A stretch of DNA of 64,000 bases from Micromonospora eburnea (GTDB lineage: Bacteria; Actinomycetota; Actinomycetes; Mycobacteriales; Micromonosporaceae), in NCBI RefSeq assembly GCF_900090225.1, contig NZ_FMHY01000002.1, positions 7,068,001 through 7,132,000 of the forward strand, given 5' to 3'. Of this stretch, positions 46,986-56,774 are shown in pieces (the stretch's first letter is position 1; the number at the start of each line of letters is the position of its first letter). Made by a program: the position numbers and the translations under genes. A model generated the notes under the pieces. That model saw only the letters and a list, made by a program, of their open reading frames with translations. It was not told where the DNA came from and made no database searches.

Positions 46986-47432
46986 GTGCGGACGATCCAC
47001 GCCGCCACGCTGCTGCGGCGCGCCCTCGACGCCGAGCCCGCCGCCGGGCAGGCCGTCCTGGTCTCCGGCGACCGGGTCGAGGCCGTCGCGCCGTTGGACG
47101 AGCTGACGGAGGCGTACCCCGGGGTGCGGGTGCGGCGGTGGGCCGGCACCCTCGGGCCGGCGCTGGTGCACGACGGGCCGCTGCCGCCCGCGCCCACCCC
47201 GCGTGAACGGGTGCACGCCCTGTTTCTGCTCGGCGCCGCCGCTGTGCTCGCCGCGTACGTGACCGATCCGGAGCTTCGGGCCGCTGCGGGGCGTGGCGGC
47301 GTTGCGGTCCTCGATCGGGCCCGCCCGCCGGCGCTGGTCCCGGCCGGCCGCGCGGACCTGGCCGTCTTCGGCGACGACGGCTCCTGCCTGGCCACGGTTG
47401 TGGCCGGGCGGCTGGTCCACCGCCGTGCGTGA
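46986..47432 (+). CDS. Imidazolonepropionase-like domain protein (barrel-less amidohydrolase shell)
   Basis: A 148-residue protein whose two ends resemble the composite beta-sandwich of amidohydrolases: the first part has AGQAVLVSGDRVEAVAPLDEL and VRVRRWAGTLGPALVHDGPL, the last PAGRADLAVFGDDGSCLATV plus VAGRLVHRR. The metal-binding TIM barrel (HxH, Lys, His, Asp) that would normally sit between them is absent; the middle 60 residues are helical. So it is not an active imidazolonepropionase. Similar short actinobacterial proteins exist. It follows the SGNH gene by 3 bp. Confidence 0.7.
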   Translation: MRTIHAATLLRRALDAEPAAGQAVLVSGDRVEAVAPLDELTEAYPGVRVRRWAGTLGPALVHDGPLPPAPTPRERVHALFLLGAAAVLAAYVTDPELRAAAGRGGVAVLDRARPPALVPAGRADLAVFGDDGSCLATVVAGRLVHRRA

Positions 47433-47570
47433 CCGCCGATGCCGAGACGCCCGTCCCGTTTACCGCGCGAACGTCGGTAGCTGAGCAGGTCGACCCGCCG
47501 GACACGGGCGACCGGCCGCATCCGCCGCGCCCGATTTCCGGCAGACCGGCTGCCGGCCCGGGATCGGGCG

Positions 47571-47576
47571 TAGCTT
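47571..47576 (+). promoter_or_regulatory. Leaderless -10 box for the rhodanese gene
   Basis: TAGCTT ends 7 bases before the ATG at 47584, placing the transcript start at the start codon. Confidence 0.5.
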
Positions 47577-47583
47577 GGGGCTC

Positions 47584-48486
<903 letters not shown>

Positions 48487-48581
48487 CCGCTTCCGGGCGG
48501 CAATCCGGCGTTGCCCCGCCGCGTCGGCGCGTGGCAGGGCAGGCTGCTGGGTAGCAGTTGTCGGGCCGCCGAGGAGGGGGC

Positions 48582-50222
48582 GTGGGTCGCCTGGACAAGC
48601 GGTTCGTCGCACTACTCGGGCTGGCCGCCCTGCCGCCCGCCGTCGAGGGCCTTGTCCTCGACGTGTTGCGGTTCCGCGCCGCCGAAGGGCTGGCCCCGCA
48701 GGTCACGGCGGTCTGGCCGTACGACACCTACCACGACCTGCGGTGGCTGTTCGTCTACCACGACTCGTGGTCGACCTTCGTCCTCGGACTGGTCGCGCTC
48801 ATCCTGTTCCGGGCGCTGCTCACCACCGGGCTGGTCGTCCTGGCCTGGCCGCGGCACCTGCCCCGGCCGAGCCTGCGCTGGCTGGCTCGGCGGAACCTCG
48901 CGCTGACCGCGGTGGTCGTCGTGGTGGTGTCGCCCTGGGCGTCCCTGTCGATCGCCGCCTCGGTGGTCGCCCTCTCCTGGCTGCTGCTCGCCTCGCTGCT
49001 GCCGCTGTTCCTGCTCGCGCCGTTCCTGCAACGCGCGGCCGTGGTCGGCGACTGGTGGCGCGGGCTGCCCTCGATCGAACTGGTTGGCTGGTCCCTGCTC
49101 AACTTCGTGGTGCTCACCGTCGGCGGCGCGTTGGTCTGGGCGGTGCCGATCGGGTGGACCGCACCGGTGGCGGCGATCGCCGGGGCGATCAACGGCCTGC
49201 TCTGGCAGCGGACCGTGGCCTCCGCGCTGCTGCCGCGCCGACCGGTCCGCTGGGCGCGGGTGCCCGCCGCGCCGCTGGCGATCCTGCTCGCCTTCATCGT
49301 GCCGGTCGTCGTGCAGCCGGCGCTGGCCGCCCTGACCACCAAGTCGGCCAAGCCGCCGCGGCTTGTGTTCCTCGACCAGCCGTTGCCGCCCGCCGTCCGG
49401 CACGCGGTGATTTTCGTCCCCGGACATGCCAGCGCGTACGACGGGGAGCCGCCCACCGACCCGAATGTGCAGTGGTTCTCCTATCGGGGGTTGGATGCGC
49501 AGGGCCGGCCCATGCCGTTCGGGCCCCGGGACACCTACCGGTCGATCGAGTCCAGTGTGGCGATGCTCGCCGATCAGGTGGAGCTGGTGCACCGGCGTAC
49601 CGGCCGGCCGGTGGCGTTGATAGGGCAGAGCGAGGGGGCCCTCGTCTCGCGGACCTACCTGGCGGACCGGCCGCACCCGGCGGTGAACGCCCTGGCCATG
49701 GCGAGCCCGCTGATCAACGCGGGTCGGTCCTACTATCCGCCGCGCGGGGCTTCCGAGGGATGGGGCATCGCCGCCGGCTGGGAGTTACGGGCGGTTTTCC
49801 GTCTCGCTGACTCCATCGCCATGAGCGGGAGCGGGCCGGACGAGCCGTTCGTCCGGTCGATACTTGACAACGCGCCCTTCTACCGCAACGACCTGATGTG
49901 CCCGGTGCCCGGCGTGCGGATCATCGCGTTCCTGCCGACCACCACCGCCACCGAGGCTCCGCCAGGCGAGTACGCGGGCGTTCCGGTCTTCGAAATGCCG
50001 GCCGTGCATGGCGGCCTGCTGGCGCGGCCGGTGGTTGAGGAACATCTGTTGTTCTTCCTCAGTGGCCAGATGGTCAGCCATCCCGAGGCCGGTTACAACC
50101 TGCTCCAGAAGATCTCCGCCGCCTGGCAGGCGCCGCCGCTGGCACTGGGCCTCAACCCGGCCTGGCGGGGTGAACGGCTGCCCGACCCGGCCTTCACCGG
50201 GCGGGTCTGCCAGCCGAGCTGA
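48582..50222 (+). CDS. Membrane protein with C-terminal alpha/beta-hydrolase domain
   Basis: A 546-residue protein. The N-terminal half (to about 265) contains about six hydrophobic segments (for example LVALILFRALLTTGLVVLAW and LVGWSLLNFVVLTVGGALVW). The C-terminal half has an alpha/beta hydrolase fold with the nucleophile elbow GQSEGALVSRTYL, a later aspartate region around DEPFVRSILDNAPF, and a terminal histidine in MPAVHGGLLARPVVEEHLLF. GTG 48582 follows GAGGAGGGGG. A frame extension to 48558 exists but lacks a ribosome site. Substrate is unknown; lipid or cell-wall ester is a guess. Confidence 0.78.
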   Translation: MGRLDKRFVALLGLAALPPAVEGLVLDVLRFRAAEGLAPQVTAVWPYDTYHDLRWLFVYHDSWSTFVLGLVALILFRALLTTGLVVLAWPRHLPRPSLRWLARRNLALTAVVVVVVSPWASLSIAASVVALSWLLLASLLPLFLLAPFLQRAAVVGDWWRGLPSIELVGWSLLNFVVLTVGGALVWAVPIGWTAPVAAIAGAINGLLWQRTVASALLPRRPVRWARVPAAPLAILLAFIVPVVVQPALAALTTKSAKPPRLVFLDQPLPPAVRHAVIFVPGHASAYDGEPPTDPNVQWFSYRGLDAQGRPMPFGPRDTYRSIESSVAMLADQVELVHRRTGRPVALIGQSEGALVSRTYLADRPHPAVNALAMASPLINAGRSYYPPRGASEGWGIAAGWELRAVFRLADSIAMSGSGPDEPFVRSILDNAPFYRNDLMCPVPGVRIIAFLPTTTATEAPPGEYAGVPVFEMPAVHGGLLARPVVEEHLLFFLSGQMVSHPEAGYNLLQKISAAWQAPPLALGLNPAWRGERLPDPAFTGRVCQPS

Positions 50223-50625
50223 CGTCGTCAGCCGGAGTGGGCCGGCGCCGGCACAGCCAGAGCAGCCGCAGCACCGCCACCGCCAGCCCGATCACGATCA
50301 CGGCCCAGATCGTCTCGAACGGGAGCAGGATCAGGTGGAGCAGGATGCCGATCACCGCGGCCGCCGCGGCGAGCCGGATCGACCAGGGACGGGCGGTGAA
50401 GAGGAGTAACCCACTTACCACCATCAGCGCCCCGGTCGCCTCGTGTGCCCACGACCAGCCGGTCAGGTCGAGGTCGAGGAGCCCTTGCCGGCTCTCCACC
50501 ACGTACTTGTCGACGTTCAGAGTGTTTATCCCGGCGAGGCCGTCGAAGAACCCGGCTCCGACGAGGAGGATGGCCGCCAGTCTGCGCTGCCGGTCTCTGA
50601 GATGCACCTCGTCGTGTCGCGTCAC
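50194..50625 (-). CDS. DUF7144-like small four-helix membrane protein
   Basis: A 143-residue membrane protein with four hydrophobic segments: RLAAILLVGAGFFDGLAGIN, ATGALMVVSGLLLFTA, IRLAAAAAVIGILLHLILLP and TIWAVIVIGLAVAVLRLLWL. It has a charged N-terminus (MTRHDEVHLRDRQRR). The arrangement matches DUF7144 actinobacterial proteins. It overlaps the 3' end of the plus-strand hydrolase gene by 29 bp (convergent). Function is unknown. Confidence 0.75.
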   Translation of the reverse strand: MTRHDEVHLRDRQRRLAAILLVGAGFFDGLAGINTLNVDKYVVESRQGLLDLDLTGWSWAHEATGALMVVSGLLLFTARPWSIRLAAAAAVIGILLHLILLPFETIWAVIVIGLAVAVLRLLWLCRRRPTPADDVSSAGRPAR

Positions 50626-50654
50626 CCCGCCCTCCTCCCGCCGTTCCTCTCAGC

Positions 50655-51911
50655 CTAGGCACAGGCGGCGGGCTCCACGCGGCGCTCGGCGCGCGAACCC
50701 GTTCCGCGCAGCGTCCGCCACGCGGCCACGGTGACCAGGGCGAAGATCCCGGCCGCCGCCCAGCCCACCGGCGCCACCCCGTACGCCTGGCCGGCGAACC
50801 CGGCCAGTGCCGCCCCGACCGGAGCGCCGGCCAGCCCGAGCACCCGCTGCGCGGCACCGACCCGGCCGAGCAGTTCCGGTGGCACGTGCCGCTGGCCGTA
50901 CGCCGACCAGAGGCTGTTCCAGACCGTCGTGCCGGCGGCGAAGCAGGCCAGCGCGAGGCCCCCGGCCAGTGGATGCCGGGCCGCCGCGAACCCGGCCAGC
51001 GCCACGGTCTGCCCGAGCAGCACCCCGCGCAGCGCGGGCAGGGTGCCGAACCGGGCCGCCAGCCGTCCCGCGCCGAGCGCCCCGGCCAGCCCGCCGACGA
51101 CCGCCCCCGCCGCGAACAGCCCGTACGCCGACGGCGGTACCCGCAGCACCGTCAGCGCGTACAGCACCAGCACGGCCATGACTCCGCTGATGGCCAGGTT
51201 CGACCCGGTGGTCGCCACGGTCACCCGCCACAGCACCCGGTCACGCCGTAGCCAGCGCACCCCGGCCCAGGACTCCCGCCACACGCTCCCCCGTTCCGGG
51301 GCGGAGCGGTGCGCGGCGGGTCGTACGGCGGGGCGGTGACCGGCGGGGCGGAGGGTGAGGACGAGGAGCGCGGCCGCGGCGAAGGTGAGGGCGTCGAGGG
51401 TGAACGGGAGAGCCGCCGAGATCGCGAAGAGGAGGCCGGCCAGCGGGGCGCCGAGGAAGCCGCCGGCGACCGCCGTGCCGGCCTGGAGGCGGCCGTTGGC
51501 GGTGGGCAGCGCGGCTGACGGGACCACCGACGGGAGCACCGCGAAGGACGCCGCGTCGAAGACCGTACCCAGGGCGGCGAGCAGGAACGCGGCGACCGCG
51601 AGCACGGCCATCCCGGCCCGGCCGGTGGCGACCAGCCCGGCCAGGGCGGCCACCACACCGGCGCGTAGCCCGTCCACCGCCGCCATGGTCCGGCGGCGGT
51701 CCCAGCGGTCGGCGTACGCGCCGCCGAGCAGGCCGAGCAGCAACGGCGGGAGCTGGCCGGCGACGGTCACCGCGGCGACCGCCCGGGGATCGTGGGTGAA
51801 CGTGGCGGCCAGCAGGGCCAGGGCCGGCGTACGCAGGGCGTCGCCGAACCGGGAGGAGACGGCGGCGGCCCAGAGCAGCCGGTAGTCGCGGCCGAGAACG
51901 GGAGCGGTCAT
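50655..51911 (-). CDS. MFS transporter
   Basis: A 418-residue major facilitator protein of about 12 helices. The start MTAPVLGRDYRLLWAAAVSS and RFGDALRTPALALLAATFTH, then LLGGAYADRWDRRRTMAAVD (motif A, loop 2-3), fit small-molecule exporters such as the MdfA/enterobactin-like group. ATG 51911 is chosen (family-like N-terminus); an in-frame start at 51986 would extend into the promoter region shared with the HSP90 gene. Substrate is unknown. Confidence 0.88.
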   Translation of the reverse strand: MTAPVLGRDYRLLWAAAVSSRFGDALRTPALALLAATFTHDPRAVAAVTVAGQLPPLLLGLLGGAYADRWDRRRTMAAVDGLRAGVVAALAGLVATGRAGMAVLAVAAFLLAALGTVFDAASFAVLPSVVPSAALPTANGRLQAGTAVAGGFLGAPLAGLLFAISAALPFTLDALTFAAAALLVLTLRPAGHRPAVRPAAHRSAPERGSVWRESWAGVRWLRRDRVLWRVTVATTGSNLAISGVMAVLVLYALTVLRVPPSAYGLFAAGAVVGGLAGALGAGRLAARFGTLPALRGVLLGQTVALAGFAAARHPLAGGLALACFAAGTTVWNSLWSAYGQRHVPPELLGRVGAAQRVLGLAGAPVGAALAGFAGQAYGVAPVGWAAAGIFALVTVAAWRTLRGTGSRAERRVEPAACA

Positions 51912-51938
51912 GCCGCCGGAGCCTGGGGCCTGAAGCGG

Positions 51939-51951
51939 CTTGAGAGTCAAG
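51939..51951. promoter_or_regulatory. Palindrome CTTGAGAGTCAAG upstream of the HSP90 gene
   Basis: A 13-bp inverted repeat, arms CTTGA/TCAAG around GAG, in the divergent MFS/HSP90 promoter region. The arms equal the core of HspR sites (HAIR, CTTGAGT-N7-ACTCAAG) but with a 3-base rather than longer centre. It is a weak candidate heat-shock operator. Confidence 0.3.
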
Positions 51952-52024
51952 TGACCGAAAACGGGACGGACACTGTCGGCCATCACCGGTACGGTGAGCG
52001 CCGAAATCCGACCGGGGAGCGCGA

Positions 52025-53824
52025 TTGGACCGCACTTTCCAGGTCGACCTCCGCGGCGTGGTCGACCTGCTCAGCCATCACCTTTACGGCAGCCCACGGG
52101 TCTACGTCCGGGAGCTGCTCCAGAACGCCGTCGACGCGATCACCGCCCGCCGGGCGGCCGAGCCGGACGCACCGGCCCGGGTCCGGATCGAGCCGCCGGC
52201 GCTGACCGGCGACGGCACGCTGCGGGTGCACGACACCGGCATCGGCCTGACCGAGGCCCAGGTGCACGAGCTGCTGGCCACCATCGGGCGCAGTTCCAAG
52301 CGGGACGAGCTGGGCTTCTCCCGGCACGAGTTCCTCGGCCAGTTCGGCATCGGTCTGCTCTCCTGCTTCCTGGTCGCCGACGAGATCCGGGTGGTCACCC
52401 GGCACGCCGACCAGCCCACCGTGTTCTGGACCGGCTGGTCCGACGGCCGCTACGCGGTCGAGGTCGCCGGGCCGGGGCAGGCACGGCGCGAGCCCGGCAC
52501 CACCGTGACGCTGGTGCCGCGGCACGACGCCGACCAGTGGTTCGACGTGCCGACAGTGACCGAGCTGGCCCGCCTCTACGGCGCGCTGCTGCCGGTGGAC
52601 GTCCGGGTCGGGGACACTCCGACCACCGCCGGCCCACCGCCGTGGCCGACCACACCGGGCGCGCCGGTCGACCGGGCCGCCCTGCACGCGTACGCGCAGG
52701 AGGTCCTCGGCTTCGTCCCGTTCGACGTGGTGCCGCTGGCGGTGCCCGAGGCGGGGCTGACCGGGGTCGCCTTCATCCTGCCCACCCCGGTGAACCCGGC
52801 CGCCCGGGCCGGGCACCGGGTCTACCTCAAGCGGATGCTGCTCACCGAGCACGCCGACGGGCTGCTGCCCGACTGGGCGTTCTTCGCCCTCTGCGTGGTG
52901 GACGCCAGCGAGCTGCGCCCGACCGCCAGCCGGGAGGCGCTCTACGAGGACACCCTGCTCACCGCCACCCGGGACGCCCTCGGCGACCAGGTGCGCGGCT
53001 GGCTGGTCAGGCTGGCCAAGCACGATCCCCGGCGGCTCGCCGAGTTCCTCCAGGTGCACCACCTCGGGGTCAAGGCGCTCGCCCTGCACGACGACGAGAT
53101 GCTCCGCCTGGTCGACCAGTGGTGGCCGATGGACACCAACGTCGGCACCCTCACCCTCGCCGAGTTCCGCCAGCGGCACGGCCTGATCCGCTACGCGGCC
53201 AGCCTCGACGAGTTCCGTCAGCTCGCCGCCGTCGCGGCCGCGCAGGACCTGGCCGTGGTGAACGGCGGCTACACGTACGACACCGAGCTGATCGAGCGGC
53301 TGCCCACGGTGGACCGGTCGGTGCTCATCGAGCGGCTGGAGCCGAGCGACCTCACCACCCGCTTCGACAGTCTCGATCCGCAGACCGAGCTGGCTCTGCG
53401 GCCGTTCCTCACCGGGGCGCAGCGGGCCCTGGAACGACTCGGCTGCGAGGTGGTGGTCCGGGCGTACGACCCGGTGTCGCTGCCGGCGCTCTACCTGGTC
53501 AGCCGCTCGGCCGCGTTCCACGACCAGCTCGCCGCCAGCCGGGACAAGGCCGACGAGCTGTGGGGCGGGGTGCTCGACGCGCTGGCCGGCTCCACCCCGC
53601 CGGACCGGCCGCAGCTGGTGCTCAACCACCGCAACCCGCTGGTCCGCCGGGTCACCACGCTGGCCGACCCGGAGCTGGCCGGGCTCGCCGTCGAGGCGCT
53701 CTACGGGCAGGCCCTGCTGCTCGGGCACCATCCGATCCGGGCGGCGGACGCCGCCCTGCTGAACAGTTCCTTCCTCGGCCTGCTCGGCCGGGCCGTACCG
53801 GGACAGGAGTCGGGCCGTGAGTGA
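52025..53824 (+). CDS. HSP90-family protein (HtpG-like, short actinobacterial form)
   Basis: A 599-residue protein. The GHKL ATPase: VYVRELLQNAVDAITARR (Glu30, Asn34), HDTGIGLTEAQVHELLATIG (Asp70) and GQFGIGLLSC (105-114) give the ATP lid and N-box, G1 and G2 motifs. The middle domain includes RVYLKRMLLTEHADGLLPDW and SRE containing the ATP-contact arginine. The C-terminal dimer domain is less conserved and shorter than HtpG (about 620-640 residues). It has no MEEVD ending. The TTG start has GGGGAG upstream. It overlaps the TPR gene by 8 bases (translational coupling). Confidence 0.87.
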   Translation: MDRTFQVDLRGVVDLLSHHLYGSPRVYVRELLQNAVDAITARRAAEPDAPARVRIEPPALTGDGTLRVHDTGIGLTEAQVHELLATIGRSSKRDELGFSRHEFLGQFGIGLLSCFLVADEIRVVTRHADQPTVFWTGWSDGRYAVEVAGPGQARREPGTTVTLVPRHDADQWFDVPTVTELARLYGALLPVDVRVGDTPTTAGPPPWPTTPGAPVDRAALHAYAQEVLGFVPFDVVPLAVPEAGLTGVAFILPTPVNPAARAGHRVYLKRMLLTEHADGLLPDWAFFALCVVDASELRPTASREALYEDTLLTATRDALGDQVRGWLVRLAKHDPRRLAEFLQVHHLGVKALALHDDEMLRLVDQWWPMDTNVGTLTLAEFRQRHGLIRYAASLDEFRQLAAVAAAQDLAVVNGGYTYDTELIERLPTVDRSVLIERLEPSDLTTRFDSLDPQTELALRPFLTGAQRALERLGCEVVVRAYDPVSLPALYLVSRSAAFHDQLAASRDKADELWGGVLDALAGSTPPDRPQLVLNHRNPLVRRVTTLADPELAGLAVEALYGQALLLGHHPIRAADAALLNSSFLGLLGRAVPGQESGRE

Positions 53825-56678
53825 CGACGACCTCTGGCGGATGCTGTACGAGATCGACAACATGCCGTTCGGCGCGGGGCAGATCGCCGCGGTGGAGCAG
53901 CTGCTCCGGCGGGCCGACGCCGGCGACGACCGGCACCTGTCCTTCGCCGTCCGGATCAGCGCGACCAACGCGTACACCTTCGGCGGCGAGCCGGCGAAGT
54001 CCTTCGTGACCTTCTCCTGGTGCCTCGCCGAGTACGACCGTGACCCGCAGCCCTACCACCAGCGCTACAACCATCAGCTGTTCTGGTTCTTCAAGCACAT
54101 GGTCACAGCGATGCTGGCGTTTCCCGAGCTGCCGCTGGACCGCGCGTACGCGGTGCTCGACGACATGGAACGGCGTTACCGGGAGTCCGGGCACAGCCTC
54201 CAGGCCGTGTACAAGCACCGCCACCTGGTCGCCGCCCACGTGGGCGCGGAGGAGGAGGCGGCCGAGTGGTACCGGCGCTGGCTGACCACGCCTCGGGACG
54301 CCCTCTCCGACTGTGCCGGCTGCGACCCGACGGCACAGGTCAAGCACCTGGTGCGGCAGGGGCGGCACCAGGAGGCGGTGGCGCTGGCCGAACCGGTGCT
54401 CGCCGGCCGGTTGAGCTGCGCCGAGCAGCCGCAGGCCATCCTCACCGCGCTGCTCACGCCCTACCGGGAGACCGGCCGGGCGGACGCCGCTCGCGACGCG
54501 CACCGGGAGGCGTATCGGCGGCTGCGCGGGCGTCTCTCCGAGCTGTGGGAGATCGCCGACCACGTCGAGTTCTGCACCGTGACCGGCAACGAGGCCCGGG
54601 CCCTGGAGCTGGTCGAACGCCACCTCGACTGGCTGGACCGGGCACCCAGCCCGGGGGCCGCCATGAACTTCGCGGCCGCCGCCTCGGCCGCGCTGCGCCA
54701 GTTTTCCGGCGAGCTGACCGTGCACCGGCGGGCGTTCGGGGACCGGCCGGCCGTTGACGTGCCGGTGGGCACGCTCGCCGAGGAACTGGCCGGCACGGCC
54801 ACCGCGCTGGCCGGCCGCTTTGACGCGCGCAACGGCACCGCGTACCAGTCTGAGCTGATCGCCCGGCGGCTCGCGGTCGGGCCGGTCGGTGAGCATCTGC
54901 CGCTCTCGGCCAGCCTGCGCCGCCGGCCGGTGCCCGCCCCGCGTACCGGTGCGGAGGCCCCGGCCGCCCTCACGCCGGCCGTCCGGCCGGAGGTGACGGT
55001 TCCGGCTCAGGCCACCGCCGACGAACTGCTCGCGCTCGCCGACGAATGCTGGCGTACCCACCGGCGGGACGGGCTGGTCGCCGTGCTGCGGGCGTACGAC
55101 GAGCGGTACGGCGACGCCGAGCTGCCGGCCGCGACCCGGGCCTGGCGGCTGGAGCTGCGCGCCGGGGAGGTCAACGAGGCGGCCGGCGACGACGCCAACG
55201 TCGCGATCGAGGTGAACCGGGCCGCCCTGGCGGCCTGGCGGGAGGTGCCCGATCCGGTCCGGGCGCAGGTGGTGGCCGGCCGGCTCGGTTCCCTGCTCTG
55301 CCTGACCGAGGAGGGCGAGGCCGAGGGGCTGGCCCTGGCGCGGGAGTCGGTGGAGCAGCTCACCGCCCACGGTGACCAGCGGGAACGCGCCGCCGCGTGG
55401 GACCGGCTGGGCCTGGCGTACGCGTACCGGCAGCGGTGGGCGGACGCGTTCGAGGCGTTCGACCGGGCCGCCGCCGAGGCCGACGTCGACCCGTGGCTGG
55501 CGGGCCGGGTGGCGCTGCACCGCATGAACGTGTTGGAGGAGTTGGCGCGGGCCGAGGAGTTCCGGGAGGCGGCGGCGCAGGCCCGCCGGCTGAGCCGCGA
55601 GCTGGGCGACGCCGAGATGCTGACCGTCGCCTGCCTGGCGTACGCCCGGTCGGTCGACGATCCGGCCGAGGCGGTCGCCGCCTGCGACGAGGTGCTGGGG
55701 TCCGCCCCGCCGGGCGCGCGGCTGCCGGTGCGGATCACCCGGGGGCGGGCGCTGCTCGCGGTCGACCGGGCCGCCGAGGCGGTGGACGACTTCGTCGAGG
55801 CGGTCACCCTCTGCGTGGAGCAGGGGTTGCCGGGGGACGCGCTGCTCCGGATGGAGTTGGCCGAGGCGTACCGGCTGGCCGGCCGGCTCGGCGAGGCCGC
55901 CGAGGTGGCGGAGGAGGCGGTGCTCGGACTGGACCGCGCCGGCGCTCAGGCGGAGGCCGACCGGTGCCGGCACCTGCTGGCCGGCATCTACCACGGGCTG
56001 GGCGAGATCGAGTTGGCCCTCGGGCTGCTCGACCAGCTCGCCGACAACCTCGACGGGCCGGACAATCTCCCGCATCGGGCGCAGGCGCTGGAGGAGGCCG
56101 GGGGGATCCTCTACGACGCGGACCGGGACGCCCTGGCCGCGCAGCGGTTCGCGGCGGCCGCGTCGGCGTACCGGCTGGCCGGGCATCCGGTGGACGAGCT
56201 GCGGGCCCGGCGGCGGGAGTTGCTGGCCCTGCACTGGTCCGGTGACCTGCCGGCGGCGGTCGCCGCGATCGAGGTGGTGGACGCGGCTGCCGAGGCGCTC
56301 GCCGACCTTCCCGACGAGCCGCCCGTGGTGACGTACGAGCGGGCGATGGCCGCCGACGCGGTGGCTCGGGTGCTGACCGCCGAGGAACGGCTGACCGCCG
56401 CGTTGGAGCGGGTGGCCGGCGTACCGGAGCGGCTGCGGTCGATCGAGGCGTTCGGCGAGGCGGCCCAGGTCGAGGTCTTCACCGGGGAGCTGTTGCTGCG
56501 GGACGAACGGCCGGCGGAGGCGGAGCGGCTGCTGCGCGGGGTGCTCGGCGGTCTGCCCACCGGCTCCCGCCCGGCGGCCCAGGCCGCCTGGCTGCTGGCC
56601 CGCGCCCTCGACGATCTTGGCCGCTCCGCCGAGGCGACGAAGATCCGCGCCGAATACGGCATCGAGGAGGATGACTGA
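53817..56678 (+). CDS. Tetratricopeptide-repeat protein paired with HSP90
   Basis: A 953-residue, mainly helical protein whose C-terminal half (about 390-950) shows TPR-like repeats of roughly 34 residues (for example AWDRLGLAYAYRQRWADAFE, VALHRMNVLEELARAEEFRE and ADRCRHLLAGIYHGLGEIEL). The N-terminal third is helical with a CAGC pair (165-168). No catalytic domain is seen. It begins inside the end of the HSP90 gene. TPR domains bind HSP90 in eukaryotes through an EEVD tail, which this HSP90 lacks, so any interaction is of another type. Strongly coupled expression suggests a chaperone complex. Confidence 0.85.
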   Translation: MSDDDLWRMLYEIDNMPFGAGQIAAVEQLLRRADAGDDRHLSFAVRISATNAYTFGGEPAKSFVTFSWCLAEYDRDPQPYHQRYNHQLFWFFKHMVTAMLAFPELPLDRAYAVLDDMERRYRESGHSLQAVYKHRHLVAAHVGAEEEAAEWYRRWLTTPRDALSDCAGCDPTAQVKHLVRQGRHQEAVALAEPVLAGRLSCAEQPQAILTALLTPYRETGRADAARDAHREAYRRLRGRLSELWEIADHVEFCTVTGNEARALELVERHLDWLDRAPSPGAAMNFAAAASAALRQFSGELTVHRRAFGDRPAVDVPVGTLAEELAGTATALAGRFDARNGTAYQSELIARRLAVGPVGEHLPLSASLRRRPVPAPRTGAEAPAALTPAVRPEVTVPAQATADELLALADECWRTHRRDGLVAVLRAYDERYGDAELPAATRAWRLELRAGEVNEAAGDDANVAIEVNRAALAAWREVPDPVRAQVVAGRLGSLLCLTEEGEAEGLALARESVEQLTAHGDQRERAAAWDRLGLAYAYRQRWADAFEAFDRAAAEADVDPWLAGRVALHRMNVLEELARAEEFREAAAQARRLSRELGDAEMLTVACLAYARSVDDPAEAVAACDEVLGSAPPGARLPVRITRGRALLAVDRAAEAVDDFVEAVTLCVEQGLPGDALLRMELAEAYRLAGRLGEAAEVAEEAVLGLDRAGAQAEADRCRHLLAGIYHGLGEIELALGLLDQLADNLDGPDNLPHRAQALEEAGGILYDADRDALAAQRFAAAASAYRLAGHPVDELRARRRELLALHWSGDLPAAVAAIEVVDAAAEALADLPDEPPVVTYERAMAADAVARVLTAEERLTAALERVAGVPERLRSIEAFGEAAQVEVFTGELLLRDERPAEAERLLRGVLGGLPTGSRPAAQAAWLLARALDDLGRSAEATKIRAEYGIEEDD

Positions 56679-56762
56679 CGGACCCGGTTGGCCGACGTGT
56701 CTCGCCACGAGTGTGTGGCAACTGACGGGTAATCGAATCTCCACCACCTCGCGTCCGAGGTC

Positions 56763-56768
56763 TAGGCT
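56763..56768 (+). promoter_or_regulatory. Leaderless -10 box for the TetR gene
   Basis: TAGGCT ends 6 bases before the GTG start at 56775. Confidence 0.5.
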
Positions 56769-56774
56769 GGCCCG

